From contig NZ_ML762445.1 in NCBI RefSeq assembly GCF_009498735.1, positions 11,632 through 52,042 of the forward strand: a stretch of 40,411 bases of DNA. Direction: 5' to 3'. Below are positions 1 through 7,820 of this stretch, piece by piece; the first letter of the stretch is position 1, and every line of letters starts with the position of its first letter. The notes under the pieces were generated by a model. That model was not told the DNA's origin and ran no database searches. It was given only the letters and a program-made list of their open reading frames with translations. Both the position numbers and the translations under genes were made by a program. This stretch comes from Gracilibacillus oryzae. GTDB lineage: Bacteria > Bacillota > Bacilli > Bacillales > Amphibacillaceae.

Positions 1-482
1 AATGCATTGCCTCCCATATCTCTGACGAGGGCAATCGCTGATTTGATTGGAACAATGGCCTTTTCCTCAGTCGAACTGCTGCTGGGACCTGTCGAAATAT
101 TAACATAGCCGACCTTACCCGATGGTGAAACTAAACTGTTAATCCAGCTCTGCTTCTCGCCAAGGTTGGCTTGAGTAGCGCCAACACTAGGGAAGACTTG
201 GTTGATGTGACTGCCTGCATAATGTTTGGCAATTTCAGCAACAACTAACGCTTGGCGATTGTCACCTGCCCCCAATCCGATGGAAATGGCATCTTCAATT
301 TCTTGGCCGTATGCTTTCATAGCAGTAACAGCTTCTTTCACAGTTGGGTAATTCTTAGAAAGTACGCCGACTAATACGAATCCTTCAGCTGCTTCAAATA
401 CATCCTTGGCATTTTCAATCGTGTTTGCCAACACATTAAGTCCTACTCTATTCTTATATAAACGCTCAGTGATTCTTGGCAT
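1..482 (-). CDS. dgaF: KDGP aldolase family protein (DgaF-like), 3' end outside window
   Basis: The gene reads leftward from an ATG at 482 and leaves the window after about 160 codons, so the C-terminus is not visible. The start MPRITERLYKNRVGLNVLA, with later stretches such as GLGAGDNRQA and GKVGYVNISTG, is typical of the KDGP aldolase family (PF07071; EF_0839/DgaF type). That family cleaves 2-keto-3-deoxy-6-phosphogluconate to pyruvate and glyceraldehyde 3-phosphate. An AGGAGG site lies just upstream. The frame overlaps the stop of the PLP enzyme gene by 17 bases, so the two are translationally coupled. The trio aldolase, SelA-like enzyme and amidohydrolase is a conserved Gram-positive gene set, which supports the call. 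The substrate of the pathway (D-glucosaminate 6-phosphate in Salmonella) is inferred, not shown here. Confidence 0.8.
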   Translation of the reverse strand, partial: MPRITERLYKNRVGLNVLANTIENAKDVFEAAEGFVLVGVLSKNYPTVKEAVTAMKAYGQEIEDAISIGLGAGDNRQALVVAEIAKHYAGSHINQVFPSVGATQANLGEKQSWINSLVSPSGKVGYVNISTGPSSSSTEEKAIVPIKSAIALVRDMGGNA

Positions 483-1587
483 TTTCGTCTCCTCCTAATA
501 AAGCACGTAATTGAGAGGCAATAACAGTGACGTCATCATCTTTTAATGGACGTGGATCAATATCAAAATAACCTTGCTTTATCCCATAATCACGGGTGTA
601 TATAGCAATGTCGCCATTTCTAAGCTGTGTTGTGATGGCTTCAGCAGTTGTGCCCGTTTCTTCTGCATTTATTTGTACTCTTGAACGGAAAATCGCTCTG
701 CCTGCTTCGTCTTGAACAATCGTTACATTTACTCCGCTTAGATCATTTAATTCCATTAATGGCAGCAGGCTTTCTTTTTCTTGTTTACTTGTATCTTCCT
801 TCTGGCTATACTCATCCAGTGCCTGCAGCAGGCCGAAGCTTGTTTCCTTGCCTACTTTCATGCTTCTTCCTATTCCATGTAATTGCTGTTTTACCCATTC
901 GATATATGTCCGCTTACCGCCGACAATGCCTGAAGTAGGTCCTTCCATTGCTTTAGAACCGCTGTAGATAGCGAGATCGGAGTACTGCACATATTTTTGA
1001 ATATCTTCCTCAGCTGCTGCATCGACAATCAGTGGAATCTTATTTTGTTGAGCAACCTCCCAGGCTTCTTCAACGGAAATCATATTTTTTTGTACGGCAT
1101 GGTGTGATTTTACATAAAGAATAGCGGCAGTCTTTTCATTAATAGCTTCTTCGATATGTTCAGCACGCCCTTCGTTTGCATAGCCGACTTCCAAAAGATT
1201 CCCTCCACCTAAATAAACCATCGTCTCTACTGGTGCGCCGTATTGAACATTGTGCCCTTTCAGCATGATAATCTCATTATCAGTGATAGCCTCCTGGTGC
1301 AACCGCAAGCTTTTGCGCTGGTTTCCTTTTGTAACTAGTGCTGCAACAGATAGTGCAATACCACTGGAAGCTGAATTGACGATAACAGCTGCCTCAGATC
1401 CAAGGGTTCCTGCAATATAATCCCCAGCTTTATCGACTAAATCAGCAATTTCCACGTAACTTTGTCCACCTTGTTTCATGGCATCCATCACAGTATCTGT
1501 TGGAGCAGAAACCCCGAGTATACTCATTCTTCCACTTGCATTTATGACGCGTTTAAGTCCGTACTTCGCATGCAATGAACTCTCCAT
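466..1587 (-). CDS. dgaE: SelA-like PLP-dependent enzyme, DgaE family (probable amino-sugar-acid ammonia-lyase)
   Basis: This 373-residue fold-type I PLP enzyme resembles selenocysteine synthase but belongs to the DgaE branch. In Salmonella DgaE removes ammonia from D-glucosaminate 6-phosphate to give KDGP, the substrate of the aldolase encoded next. Visible marks are the N-terminal INASGRMSILG stretch, NSASSGIA (residues 71-78) at the phosphate-binding site, IVDA with Asp189 to contact the pyridine nitrogen, and SGSKAMEGPTSG with Lys212 as the likely Schiff-base lysine. An AAAGGAG site precedes the ATG. The frame overlaps the amidohydrolase end by 35 bases and the aldolase start by 17, so this is a tight operon. 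The family assignment is strong; the exact substrate is inferred from Salmonella and the neighbours. Confidence 0.8.
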   Translation of the reverse strand: MESSLHAKYGLKRVINASGRMSILGVSAPTDTVMDAMKQGGQSYVEIADLVDKAGDYIAGTLGSEAAVIVNSASSGIALSVAALVTKGNQRKSLRLHQEAITDNEIIMLKGHNVQYGAPVETMVYLGGGNLLEVGYANEGRAEHIEEAINEKTAAILYVKSHHAVQKNMISVEEAWEVAQQNKIPLIVDAAAEEDIQKYVQYSDLAIYSGSKAMEGPTSGIVGGKRTYIEWVKQQLHGIGRSMKVGKETSFGLLQALDEYSQKEDTSKQEKESLLPLMELNDLSGVNVTIVQDEAGRAIFRSRVQINAEETGTTAEAITTQLRNGDIAIYTRDYGIKQGYFDIDPRPLKDDDVTVIASQLRALLGGDENAKNH

Positions 1588-2665
1588 TTATGACAACTCC
1601 TTTTGGTATAATACGTTTATTTGCTTGACGCTCATTTCCTTCTGAATCGATTAGTGTAATCGGTTGATCTTCTACGTTGAATAAAGTCAGGTTGGCCGTA
1701 TCGCCAACTTTTATTCGACCTAGTTCTGGTTTGTTGAGCCAGCTAGCAGCTTGAATTGTCACAGCATGGATAATTTCCACCAAGGAATAACCCAGGTAGA
1801 GAAACTTTGTTAACACATTGGCTAAACTATAAACAGGTCCATGCAGTCGGTTGTTTTTATAGATATCAGTACTGATGGTTCGAAAAGAGATACCATGTTT
1901 CCTGGCCAATTCTGCTACCGAAAAGGAAAAACTTGCGGACCCATGACCGACATCAAAGTGCACACCGCGTTCGATAGCATCTTTCACTTCAGGCAGCGGA
2001 TACCCTTGTTCATCAAATAGATTGTTGGATTTTCCATTCAAGTAATGTGTTAAAACATCACGCGATTGTAACAATGGCAAAATATCCGTGATAGCAGGTG
2101 GATCAGATCCGATATGAATCATTAAAGGCAGTTTGGTTTCAGAGGAAAGCTGTCTTGCAATCTGTAATGGTTTTATCCCGTTTTCTCCAACGACACTTTT
2201 GCTTATTCTTGCCTTTAATCCAACGATTTTGTCCCGGTAGATTGTGACAGCATCTTTGACTTTTTGCTTATCAATCCAAGCTAGATTAGCCAACTCGTCA
2301 ACTCGCTTTAACCCTATTTGAGAAATATTTAAGAAAGCAAACAGATTTGTTTTGGAAGAAAGGCTTGCGGTGATTAAATCTTCTATTCTATCTGCTCCAC
2401 AGCTTCCTGCATCTACGATGGTTGTTACCCCTTGGGCTACACCAATCGCATCAATTTTATCCCCATATGGAATAAACTCAGGGAAGGCATGAACATGCAA
2501 ATCAATCCAGCCGCTGGAAATATAGGTACCCTTGAGGTCATAAATCTGTTGTCCCTGTCCATGGCCAGGAGGTGTGATGTCATGAATTTTACCAGATTCA
2601 ATCACCACATCAAATTCTTCTTCCGAAATACGTTTGACATTACGCAATACGAAGCGATTTATCAT
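1553..2665 (-). CDS. Amidohydrolase/deacetylase family metallohydrolase (EF_0837 type)
   Basis: A 370-residue metal-dependent hydrolase of the amidohydrolase superfamily. The metal motif DLHVHAF gives His57 and His59, GLKARISKS holds the probable carboxylated lysine, LMIHIG a further histidine and ISTDIYKNN the late aspartate. The open frame extends to 2725, but the ATG at 2665 is preferred: it follows an AAGGGAGA site and begins MINRFVLRNVK, the usual beta-sandwich entry of the family, whereas the 20 extra upstream residues lack both. It is the first gene of the operon with the DgaE-like lyase and KDGP aldolase. A likely role is deacetylating or opening an N-acyl amino-sugar acid before deamination; that role is inferred from context. 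Confidence 0.75.
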   Translation of the reverse strand: MINRFVLRNVKRISEEEFDVVIESGKIHDITPPGHGQGQQIYDLKGTYISSGWIDLHVHAFPEFIPYGDKIDAIGVAQGVTTIVDAGSCGADRIEDLITASLSSKTNLFAFLNISQIGLKRVDELANLAWIDKQKVKDAVTIYRDKIVGLKARISKSVVGENGIKPLQIARQLSSETKLPLMIHIGSDPPAITDILPLLQSRDVLTHYLNGKSNNLFDEQGYPLPEVKDAIERGVHFDVGHGSASFSFSVAELARKHGISFRTISTDIYKNNRLHGPVYSLANVLTKFLYLGYSLVEIIHAVTIQAASWLNKPELGRIKVGDTANLTLFNVEDQPITLIDSEGNERQANKRIIPKGVVINGEFIACEVRT

Positions 2666-2720
2666 TTCATTCTCCCTTATGCATGTTCTATTTACTATTC
2701 TAAAAAGTAACTGTATATTA

Positions 2721-2742
2721 AACATTATAATGTTATAACGTT
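2721..2742 (-). promoter_or_regulatory. Overlapping palindromes at the -10 of the amidohydrolase operon
   Basis: AACATTATAATGTT (2721-2734) is a perfect 14-base palindrome. It overlaps a second, imperfect one, AATGTTATAACGTT (2729-2742). On the minus strand the first contains TATAAT at 2729-2724, a good -10 box about 60 bases upstream of the ATG. No good -35 is visible. An operator over the -10 would suit a GntR-type repressor, but no regulator for this operon is in the window. The AT-rich context lowers the information content. Confidence 0.4.
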
Positions 2743-3194
2743 ATTTTATCATAAAAAAATTAAAATATGATAATATTTATTGTTTTTTGAAGTTAATAAA
2801 AAGAACCAGGTGGATATTTCTCCATCGACTATTTTAGTTAAATTAGAAAAATAATTAATCTATTATCGACTCTGTCAACAGCACTAGAGCCTTCTTGCAA
2901 AGAAGAGGGCATTTGCTTTATACCACTCAGTGTGCTGCATATTATTTTTACCATAGGAGTTTTGAAGAATTGCAGGAACAGGGCGAATCTATTGGGTCTG
3001 GTTCCTGTTATTAGTTTTCATGCCAGTACAGGAGTTAACGTTTGTTCAATGTTAAAAAACCCTCTAATTAAAACATATCCTACATAGTAGACTTACCATT
3101 TTTTTCATTAATTCATCCTGTTAATCTATTTGTTATATTATTATATCAACTAGTAGAACTTTTAAAAAAAGAAAAAAGATGTTTAAAAAAGAGG
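2743..3194. other. Intergenic spacer between divergent operons
   Basis: No gene is seen here. The stretch is AT-rich and holds two hairpins: GCCTTCTT (2889-2896) pairing with AAGAGGGC (2903-2910), and CAGGAAC (2973-2979) pairing with GTTCCTG (3001-3007). Neither is followed by a convincing T run. They may be worn intergenic repeat remnants. Confidence 0.3.
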
Positions 3195-3240
3195 TTGACA
3201 GTTGATTTAATGTATGTATAATAAATGTTAACGTTTACAT
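3195..3240 (+). promoter_or_regulatory. Sigma-A promoter with overlapping LacI/cre-like operator
   Basis: TTGACA (3195-3200) and TATAAT (3217-3222) are both perfect consensus boxes, 16 bases apart. Directly downstream lies ATGTTAACGTTTACAT (3225-3240), an inverted repeat with one mismatch, placed over the expected start point. Its core TGTTAACGTTTACA differs from the cre consensus (TGWAANCGNTNWCA) at one position. It could bind CcpA or the GntR-LacI regulator encoded at 12428. A leader of about 360 bases separates it from the binding-protein gene. The promoter is seen directly; which protein binds is inference. Confidence 0.75.
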
Positions 3241-3395
3241 AAAGGTGATTTATACAGAAAAATAGCATTTAACTTAACTTAAAACCACATGAAAAATTAA
3301 TTCGTTTAATAAGTTGATATATAAATATAACTATTATGTAAATTGATACTTCAATATAGCTCATATCGCAATATTACACCTTTCTAACCTTCGTT

Positions 3396-3409
3396 TGTAT
3401 ACGCTTACA
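3396..3409 (+). promoter_or_regulatory. Second cre-like operator in the leader
   Basis: TGTATACGCTTACA matches the cre consensus at all but one defined position and extends to an inverted repeat, TTGTATAC / GCTTACAA. It lies about 170 bases downstream of the promoter, where bound CcpA or a LacI-type protein could act as a roadblock or loop with the site at 3225-3240. Confidence 0.5.
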
Positions 3410-3540
3410 ATGTTTGTTGTTATCCTAAATATCACGTGCTCATTTCTTGAAAATCACTTGGACATCGTAAAGATTCATTTCAATTGCATATGATCAAAAC
3501 TTAATTCGTTTTGATTTATATAGAGTAAGAGGAGAGGAGG

Positions 3541-3567
3541 ATGTTTCCATTTTTATTAGACACTTAA
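3541..3567 (+). CDS. Possible 8-residue leader peptide
   Basis: ATG at 3541 opens the short frame MFPFLLDT and stops at 3565-3567. AAGAGGAG (3527-3534) sits at good spacing and a second AGGAGG abuts the ATG. The ribosome-binding sequence is stronger than chance would predict and does not serve the main gene, which has its own AAGGGGG site. Coding is unproven: it could be a leader peptide or a ribosome standby site. Confidence 0.25.
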   Translation: MFPFLLDT

Positions 3568-3590
3568 TCTAGAATAAGGGGGTATTTCTT

Positions 3591-4901
3591 TTGAGAAATA
3601 CAAAAATTAAAATTTTCTGTATTATTTCTTTGTTTACATTGTTTGCGGTCCTGGCTGGGTGTTCGCAAGATAAAGAAGCGGGAACAGGTGAGTCAGATTC
3701 CGGTGGCAACCAAGACCAAACGACGATTACCTTTTGGCATCCTATGACTGATACATCTGGAGAGGCGGTAGAAGAGGTTATTAAAGCATTTGAAGAGCAA
3801 AATCCTGACATTAAAATTGATGCATCCTATATAGCGAATCAAGGTGAGGGACAAAATGAGAAGCTTTTGACAGCGGTAGCGGGTGGAAACCCTCCAGATG
3901 TCGCCTATTTTGACCGATTTGAAGTTGCATCATGGGCAGCCCAGGGATCGTTAGAAAAGTTGACTGATTTAGCTGAAAAAGATGGTATTACAAAGGATAA
4001 GTACTATCCGTTTTCTTGGGAAGAGGCAAGTTATGAAGGCGATCTCTATGGAATCCCCACGACAACAGACTCAAGATTATTATTCTACAACAAGGATCAC
4101 TTTGAAGAGGCAGGTTTAGATCCGGAAAATCCGCCGAGCACAATTGATGAACTAGAAGCCGCTGCTGAAAAACTAACCATTAAAGACGGTAATCGCTTTG
4201 AAAGGATTGGCTTTATTCCATGGTATGGGCAAGGCTGGTTTTATGGTTGGGGCTGGTCATTTGGCGGAGATTTTTATGATCCGGAAACGAAAACAGCAAC
4301 CGCAGATCATCCGAAAAATGTGGAAGCTTTACAATGGATAACTGATTTCGCAGCTGAATATGGTGTAGAAGATATTGCTGGTTTTACCAACTCTCAAGGG
4401 ACAGGAGCAATGGATCCATTCTTGACTGGCCAAATTAGTATGAAAATCGATGGTAACTTTGGTGTTGCAAATATTGAAAAGTTCAAACCAGAACTAAACT
4501 ATGGTGTTGCACCAATGCCAACCCCAACTGGTTCTGATCACACGACTTGGTCTGGTGGTTGGTCTGTAGTTATTCCGAAAGGTGCTAAAGAAAAAGAGGC
4601 TGCTTGGGAATTCTTGAAGTTCTTTGGCGGAGAAGAAGGGCAGAAAATTTTTAGTGAAAAAAGTAGAGACTTTTCTGTTATTGATTCTGTCAATGCCGAA
4701 CTTGGTTATACAGAAGATCCTATTTTCAGTGAATTTATAAATATTTTACCTGAGTCACATGCACGTCCGGTAATGACTGAAGGATCCCTATATTGGAATG
4801 AGCTATCGACGGCTGTAGAAAATGCAACTCGCGGAAACGGAACTCCTGAAGAAATTTTAGCAGAGGTGAATGAGAAGGTGAATGCAGCACTGCAAGAATA
4901 A
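3591..4901 (+). CDS. Sugar ABC transporter substrate-binding lipoprotein (family 1)
   Basis: A 436-residue extracellular solute-binding protein that captures a sugar or glycoside outside the membrane and delivers it to the two permeases that follow. The start is TTG at 3591, with AAGGGGG eight bases upstream. Residues 1-23 form a lipoprotein signal ending in the lipobox LAGC, so Cys24 is the lipidation site, followed by a Ser/Gly/Asp-rich linker. TITFWHPMTDTSGEAVEEVI, the early GNPPDVAYFDR and the tryptophan-rich middle (WYGQGWFYGWGWSFGG) fit UgpB/MalE-type proteins with an aromatic sugar-binding cleft. It is the first gene of the operon, under the 3195-3222 promoter. A dispersed repeat separates it from the permease gene. 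The ligand cannot be read from the sequence. Confidence 0.9.
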   Translation: MRNTKIKIFCIISLFTLFAVLAGCSQDKEAGTGESDSGGNQDQTTITFWHPMTDTSGEAVEEVIKAFEEQNPDIKIDASYIANQGEGQNEKLLTAVAGGNPPDVAYFDRFEVASWAAQGSLEKLTDLAEKDGITKDKYYPFSWEEASYEGDLYGIPTTTDSRLLFYNKDHFEEAGLDPENPPSTIDELEAAAEKLTIKDGNRFERIGFIPWYGQGWFYGWGWSFGGDFYDPETKTATADHPKNVEALQWITDFAAEYGVEDIAGFTNSQGTGAMDPFLTGQISMKIDGNFGVANIEKFKPELNYGVAPMPTPTGSDHTTWSGGWSVVIPKGAKEKEAAWEFLKFFGGEEGQKIFSEKSRDFSVIDSVNAELGYTEDPIFSEFINILPESHARPVMTEGSLYWNELSTAVENATRGNGTPEEILAEVNEKVNAALQE

Positions 4902-4910
4902 GGTAAGAAG

Positions 4911-5060
4911 GGGCTGAGACAAGACTATCACGTTCCAATTCAAAGAGAAATATGCACTGCTAGAGCTTATGTTGCTTTGAAAGTGAAATGTATTTTGGAG
5001 TGAGTTAATCGGACTCGCCATAGATCTTTCTTTGATAAGATACGTGTTTGTCCCAGTCCT
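4911..5060. repeat. Dispersed intergenic repeat with inverted ends (copy A)
   Basis: The left end GGGCTGAGACAA (4911-4922) and the right end, read on the minus strand as GGACTGGGACAA (5059-5048), match at 10 of 12 bases. They make an element of about 150 bases between the binding-protein and first permease genes. Related ends occur at 10204 and at 23073-23262. It has no reading frame of its own. A MITE-like or structured-RNA role is possible; here it could also adjust the ratio of binding protein to permease. Confidence 0.5.
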
Positions 5061-5086
5061 TAGTATTAATAAAAGGGGTGTGACCT

Positions 5087-6040
5087 TTGAAGCGAGATGT
5101 AAAAAATTCAAATATGCAAACTTCGATTGACGGAGCTTTAGCTAGAGATACAAATAAGAAATTATTAAAAGGTTCATCTTTAACTGGATGGCTGTTTGCA
5201 TCACCTTGGGTTATTGGATTGCTTTTATTCTATGCATTTCCTCTTTTCTCATCTATTTACTTTAGTTTTACCACGTATAGTATATTGCAGCCAGGTGAAT
5301 TTGTGGGCCTGCAAAATTACAGACAGCTTTTTAGTGATGAATTATTTTGGAAGTCCATTTATAATACCATCTATTTTGCGGTATTTTTTGTTCCATTAAG
5401 TATCATTATAGGTGTCGCTTTAGCGATGATGTTAAATATGAAAGTAAAAGGGATGGCTATATATCGCACAATCTTCTTTTTGCCTACGCTAGTCCCTCAT
5501 GTTGCCTTAGCGGTATTATGGATGTGGCTGTTAAATCCCGGGTTCGGCCTTGTGAACGGTGCACTTGACATGGTTGGTATAACAGGGCCTAACTGGTTAG
5601 GTAGTGAATTTTGGTCGAAGCCATCGCTTATTTTGATGTCTTTATGGGCAATTGGTCAGCCTGTGATTATTTATCTTGCTGGATTAGGAGATATTCCAAA
5701 TGAACTGTATGAAGCAGCAGAAGTAGATGGTGCGAACTGGCTCCAGAAAACTTTTAAAGTTACGCTTCCTCTACTGACTCCCGTTATATTCTTTAACTTA
5801 GTAATGGGATCAATTGGAGCTTTTCAGCAGTTTACCTTACCTTATACGATGACACAAGGGCAAGGGACACCTGCTAATACGTTAACTTTTTATGTTATGT
5901 ACCTATACGACAATGCTTTTAAGTTTTTTAATATGGGATATGCTTCCGCAATGGCTTGGATTCTCTTTATTCTTATTATGGCTTTAACCGCTGTAATCTT
6001 TATGACATCCAAACGATGGGTTCATTATCAAGGAAAATAG
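5087..6040 (+). CDS. Sugar ABC transporter permease, MalF/UgpA type
   Basis: A 317-residue inner-membrane permease with about six transmembrane segments, the first at roughly residues 30-55. The EAA loop YEAAEVDGANWLQKTFKVTL, which docks the ATPase, is intact at about residues 206-225. Translation begins at TTG 5087 with AAAAGGGG upstream. It pairs with the next gene to form the heterodimeric channel for the binding protein at 3591. No ATPase gene is present in the operon, so a shared ATPase of the MsmX kind encoded elsewhere is expected; that is inferred from how Bacillus sugar importers of this family work. Confidence 0.9.
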   Translation: MKRDVKNSNMQTSIDGALARDTNKKLLKGSSLTGWLFASPWVIGLLLFYAFPLFSSIYFSFTTYSILQPGEFVGLQNYRQLFSDELFWKSIYNTIYFAVFFVPLSIIIGVALAMMLNMKVKGMAIYRTIFFLPTLVPHVALAVLWMWLLNPGFGLVNGALDMVGITGPNWLGSEFWSKPSLILMSLWAIGQPVIIYLAGLGDIPNELYEAAEVDGANWLQKTFKVTLPLLTPVIFFNLVMGSIGAFQQFTLPYTMTQGQGTPANTLTFYVMYLYDNAFKFFNMGYASAMAWILFILIMALTAVIFMTSKRWVHYQGK

Positions 6041-6055
6041 GAGGGAGGTATAAGT

Positions 6056-6889
6056 ATGCAACCGCATATAAAGAAAAAAATTCAACTGTCGTTAGCGCAA
6101 ATTTGTTTAATTCTTGCTTCAGCTTTTTTCATTATTCCATTCTTATGGATGGTCTCGACATCACTAAAACCGATAACACAAGTATTTACTTATCCTCCTG
6201 AATGGATTCCGAACCCATTTCAATGGAGTAATTATGTAGATGCAACAGAATATATACCATTCTTTACTTACCTGAAGAATACAACTGTTATTACAGTTTT
6301 GAGTACGTTAGGTGTTATTCTTTCCTGTCCGCTTGTGGCCTATAGCTTCGCCAAGCTGGAGTGGAAAGGGCGTAACGTGATGTTTGTCATTACGATAGCG
6401 GTAATGATGATCCCGATGCAAGTTACAATGATTCCATTATTTTTACTGTTTAACAAAATTGGCTGGGTGGGAACACCACTTCCGCTAATCGTTCCAGCAT
6501 TTTTTGGAGTCCCATTTTCTATCTTTCTCATGCGGCAATTTTTTATGGGCCTGCCTGATACTTTAAGGGACGCAGCGAAAATTGATGGGGCTAGTGAGTT
6601 TAGAATCTACTGGCAGATTATGCTTCCATTGGCTAAGCCCGCAGTATTAGCAGTTGGATTGTTTCAATTTATGAATGTATGGACGGATTTTATCGGACCT
6701 TTGCTTTATTTAACAGAAGAATCTCAATATACGCTCTCCCTGGGACTTCAACAATTTCAAAGTCAGAAGGGAACGGAGTGGGGATTAATGATGGCCGTAT
6801 CTACGATGATGACACTGCCGATCATTGTATTATTTTTCTTTATGCAGAAAACTTTTATGCAAGGGATTACATTTAGTGGCATAAAATAA
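6056..6889 (+). CDS. Sugar ABC transporter permease, MalG/UgpE type
   Basis: The 277-residue partner of the upstream permease, 15 bases downstream of its stop and with a GGAGGGAGG site. An N-terminal transmembrane segment (about residues 12-32) is followed by the periplasmic-type MalG loop with PPEWIPNPFQWSNY, then five more membrane segments. The EAA loop is RDAAKIDGASEFRIYWQIML. Together with the upstream gene it forms a CUT1-type channel for oligosaccharides or glycosides. Confidence 0.9.
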   Translation: MQPHIKKKIQLSLAQICLILASAFFIIPFLWMVSTSLKPITQVFTYPPEWIPNPFQWSNYVDATEYIPFFTYLKNTTVITVLSTLGVILSCPLVAYSFAKLEWKGRNVMFVITIAVMMIPMQVTMIPLFLLFNKIGWVGTPLPLIVPAFFGVPFSIFLMRQFFMGLPDTLRDAAKIDGASEFRIYWQIMLPLAKPAVLAVGLFQFMNVWTDFIGPLLYLTEESQYTLSLGLQQFQSQKGTEWGLMMAVSTMMTLPIIVLFFFMQKTFMQGITFSGIK

Positions 6890-6919
6890 TAGTTTTAAAC
6901 ATTCACTTAGGAGGATTTT

Positions 6920-7798
6920 ATGAATTATAAAATAGGAATGCGCATATCACCGAATATTGGAAAACAAGGGATAGGAAGTGCAGCGAAGTGGGCTGCTAGT
7001 GTGGGTTTAGATGTACTGGATGTGCCGTATATAAACAAAGAAGTAAAAGCCGTTTGTGAGGAAAATGGAATAGATATTGGTTCTGTTGATGGGGCGGGAG
7101 CAGTTGGAAGCACAAAGCTTTTAAGTAAAGATAAACAAGCGCGCGATGAAGCTGTTGCGTTAATTAAGAAACAAATGGATGAGATGTCAGAGCTGGGCGC
7201 AACAGTCATGTTTATGTGTCTTATCCCAGAAGACATTAATACATCACGTAAAGAAAGCTTTCATTTATGGAAAGAAACATTCCCTGATATTGTAAAACAT
7301 GCAGAGCAAACCGGAGTTTATATCGCTTTAGAAGGATACCCTGGACCAGCGCCACAGTATCCAACTATTGGTTGTACACCTGAAATGCTACGAGCGATGT
7401 TTAAGGAGATCCCATCTAAACACTTTGGTCTTAATTATGATCCATCACACCTAGTTCGCCTTGGAATCGATCATTTAAGGGTATTGTCTGAATTTGGTGA
7501 CAGAATAAATTATTGTCACGGTAAAGACACAGAAATTCTAGCGGAAGAATTATATGAATGTGGTAATTTAGCGGCTACTTTTGGTTCGCAATATGATTTT
7601 TCAGAAGGTTCGTGGCGTTATACCATTCCGGGGCATGGAGAAGTGGAGTGGGATAAAGTGGCAGTTCGTCTAGAGAAAATAGGCTATCGAGGGCCAGTTA
7701 GTATTGAATTAGAGGATCATCGATATTGGGGATCATTAGAAGCTGAACAACAAGGGATTGTCAAAGCTAAGGAACATTTGGCTTTGTACTTGAAGTAA
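6920..7798 (+). CDS. TIM-barrel sugar isomerase/epimerase or keto-glycoside lyase (AP_endonuc_2 family)
   Basis: A 292-residue protein of the xylose isomerase-like TIM-barrel family (PF01261). Four metal ligands in the usual order can be placed: Glu138 (IALEGYPG), Asp174 (NYDPSHL), His200 (CHGKD) and Glu263 (SIELEDH). An AGGAGG site precedes the ATG at 6920. Members next to Gfo/Idh/MocA genes include inositol-pathway enzymes, ketose epimerases and the more recently described enzymes that split 3-keto-glycosides by elimination or hydrolysis. With two oxidoreductase genes directly downstream and no glycosidase, the last option fits best here, but it is inference. Isomerisation of a free keto-sugar remains possible. 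Confidence 0.8.
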   Translation: MNYKIGMRISPNIGKQGIGSAAKWAASVGLDVLDVPYINKEVKAVCEENGIDIGSVDGAGAVGSTKLLSKDKQARDEAVALIKKQMDEMSELGATVMFMCLIPEDINTSRKESFHLWKETFPDIVKHAEQTGVYIALEGYPGPAPQYPTIGCTPEMLRAMFKEIPSKHFGLNYDPSHLVRLGIDHLRVLSEFGDRINYCHGKDTEILAEELYECGNLAATFGSQYDFSEGSWRYTIPGHGEVEWDKVAVRLEKIGYRGPVSIELEDHRYWGSLEAEQQGIVKAKEHLALYLK

Positions 7799-7820
7799 AG
7801 GCCATCTGGGGGGATGAGAA

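Noticed and set aside
2889-3007. Terminators between the divergent operons
   Set aside because: Hairpins exist but no T runs follow, and no transcript is expected to end there.
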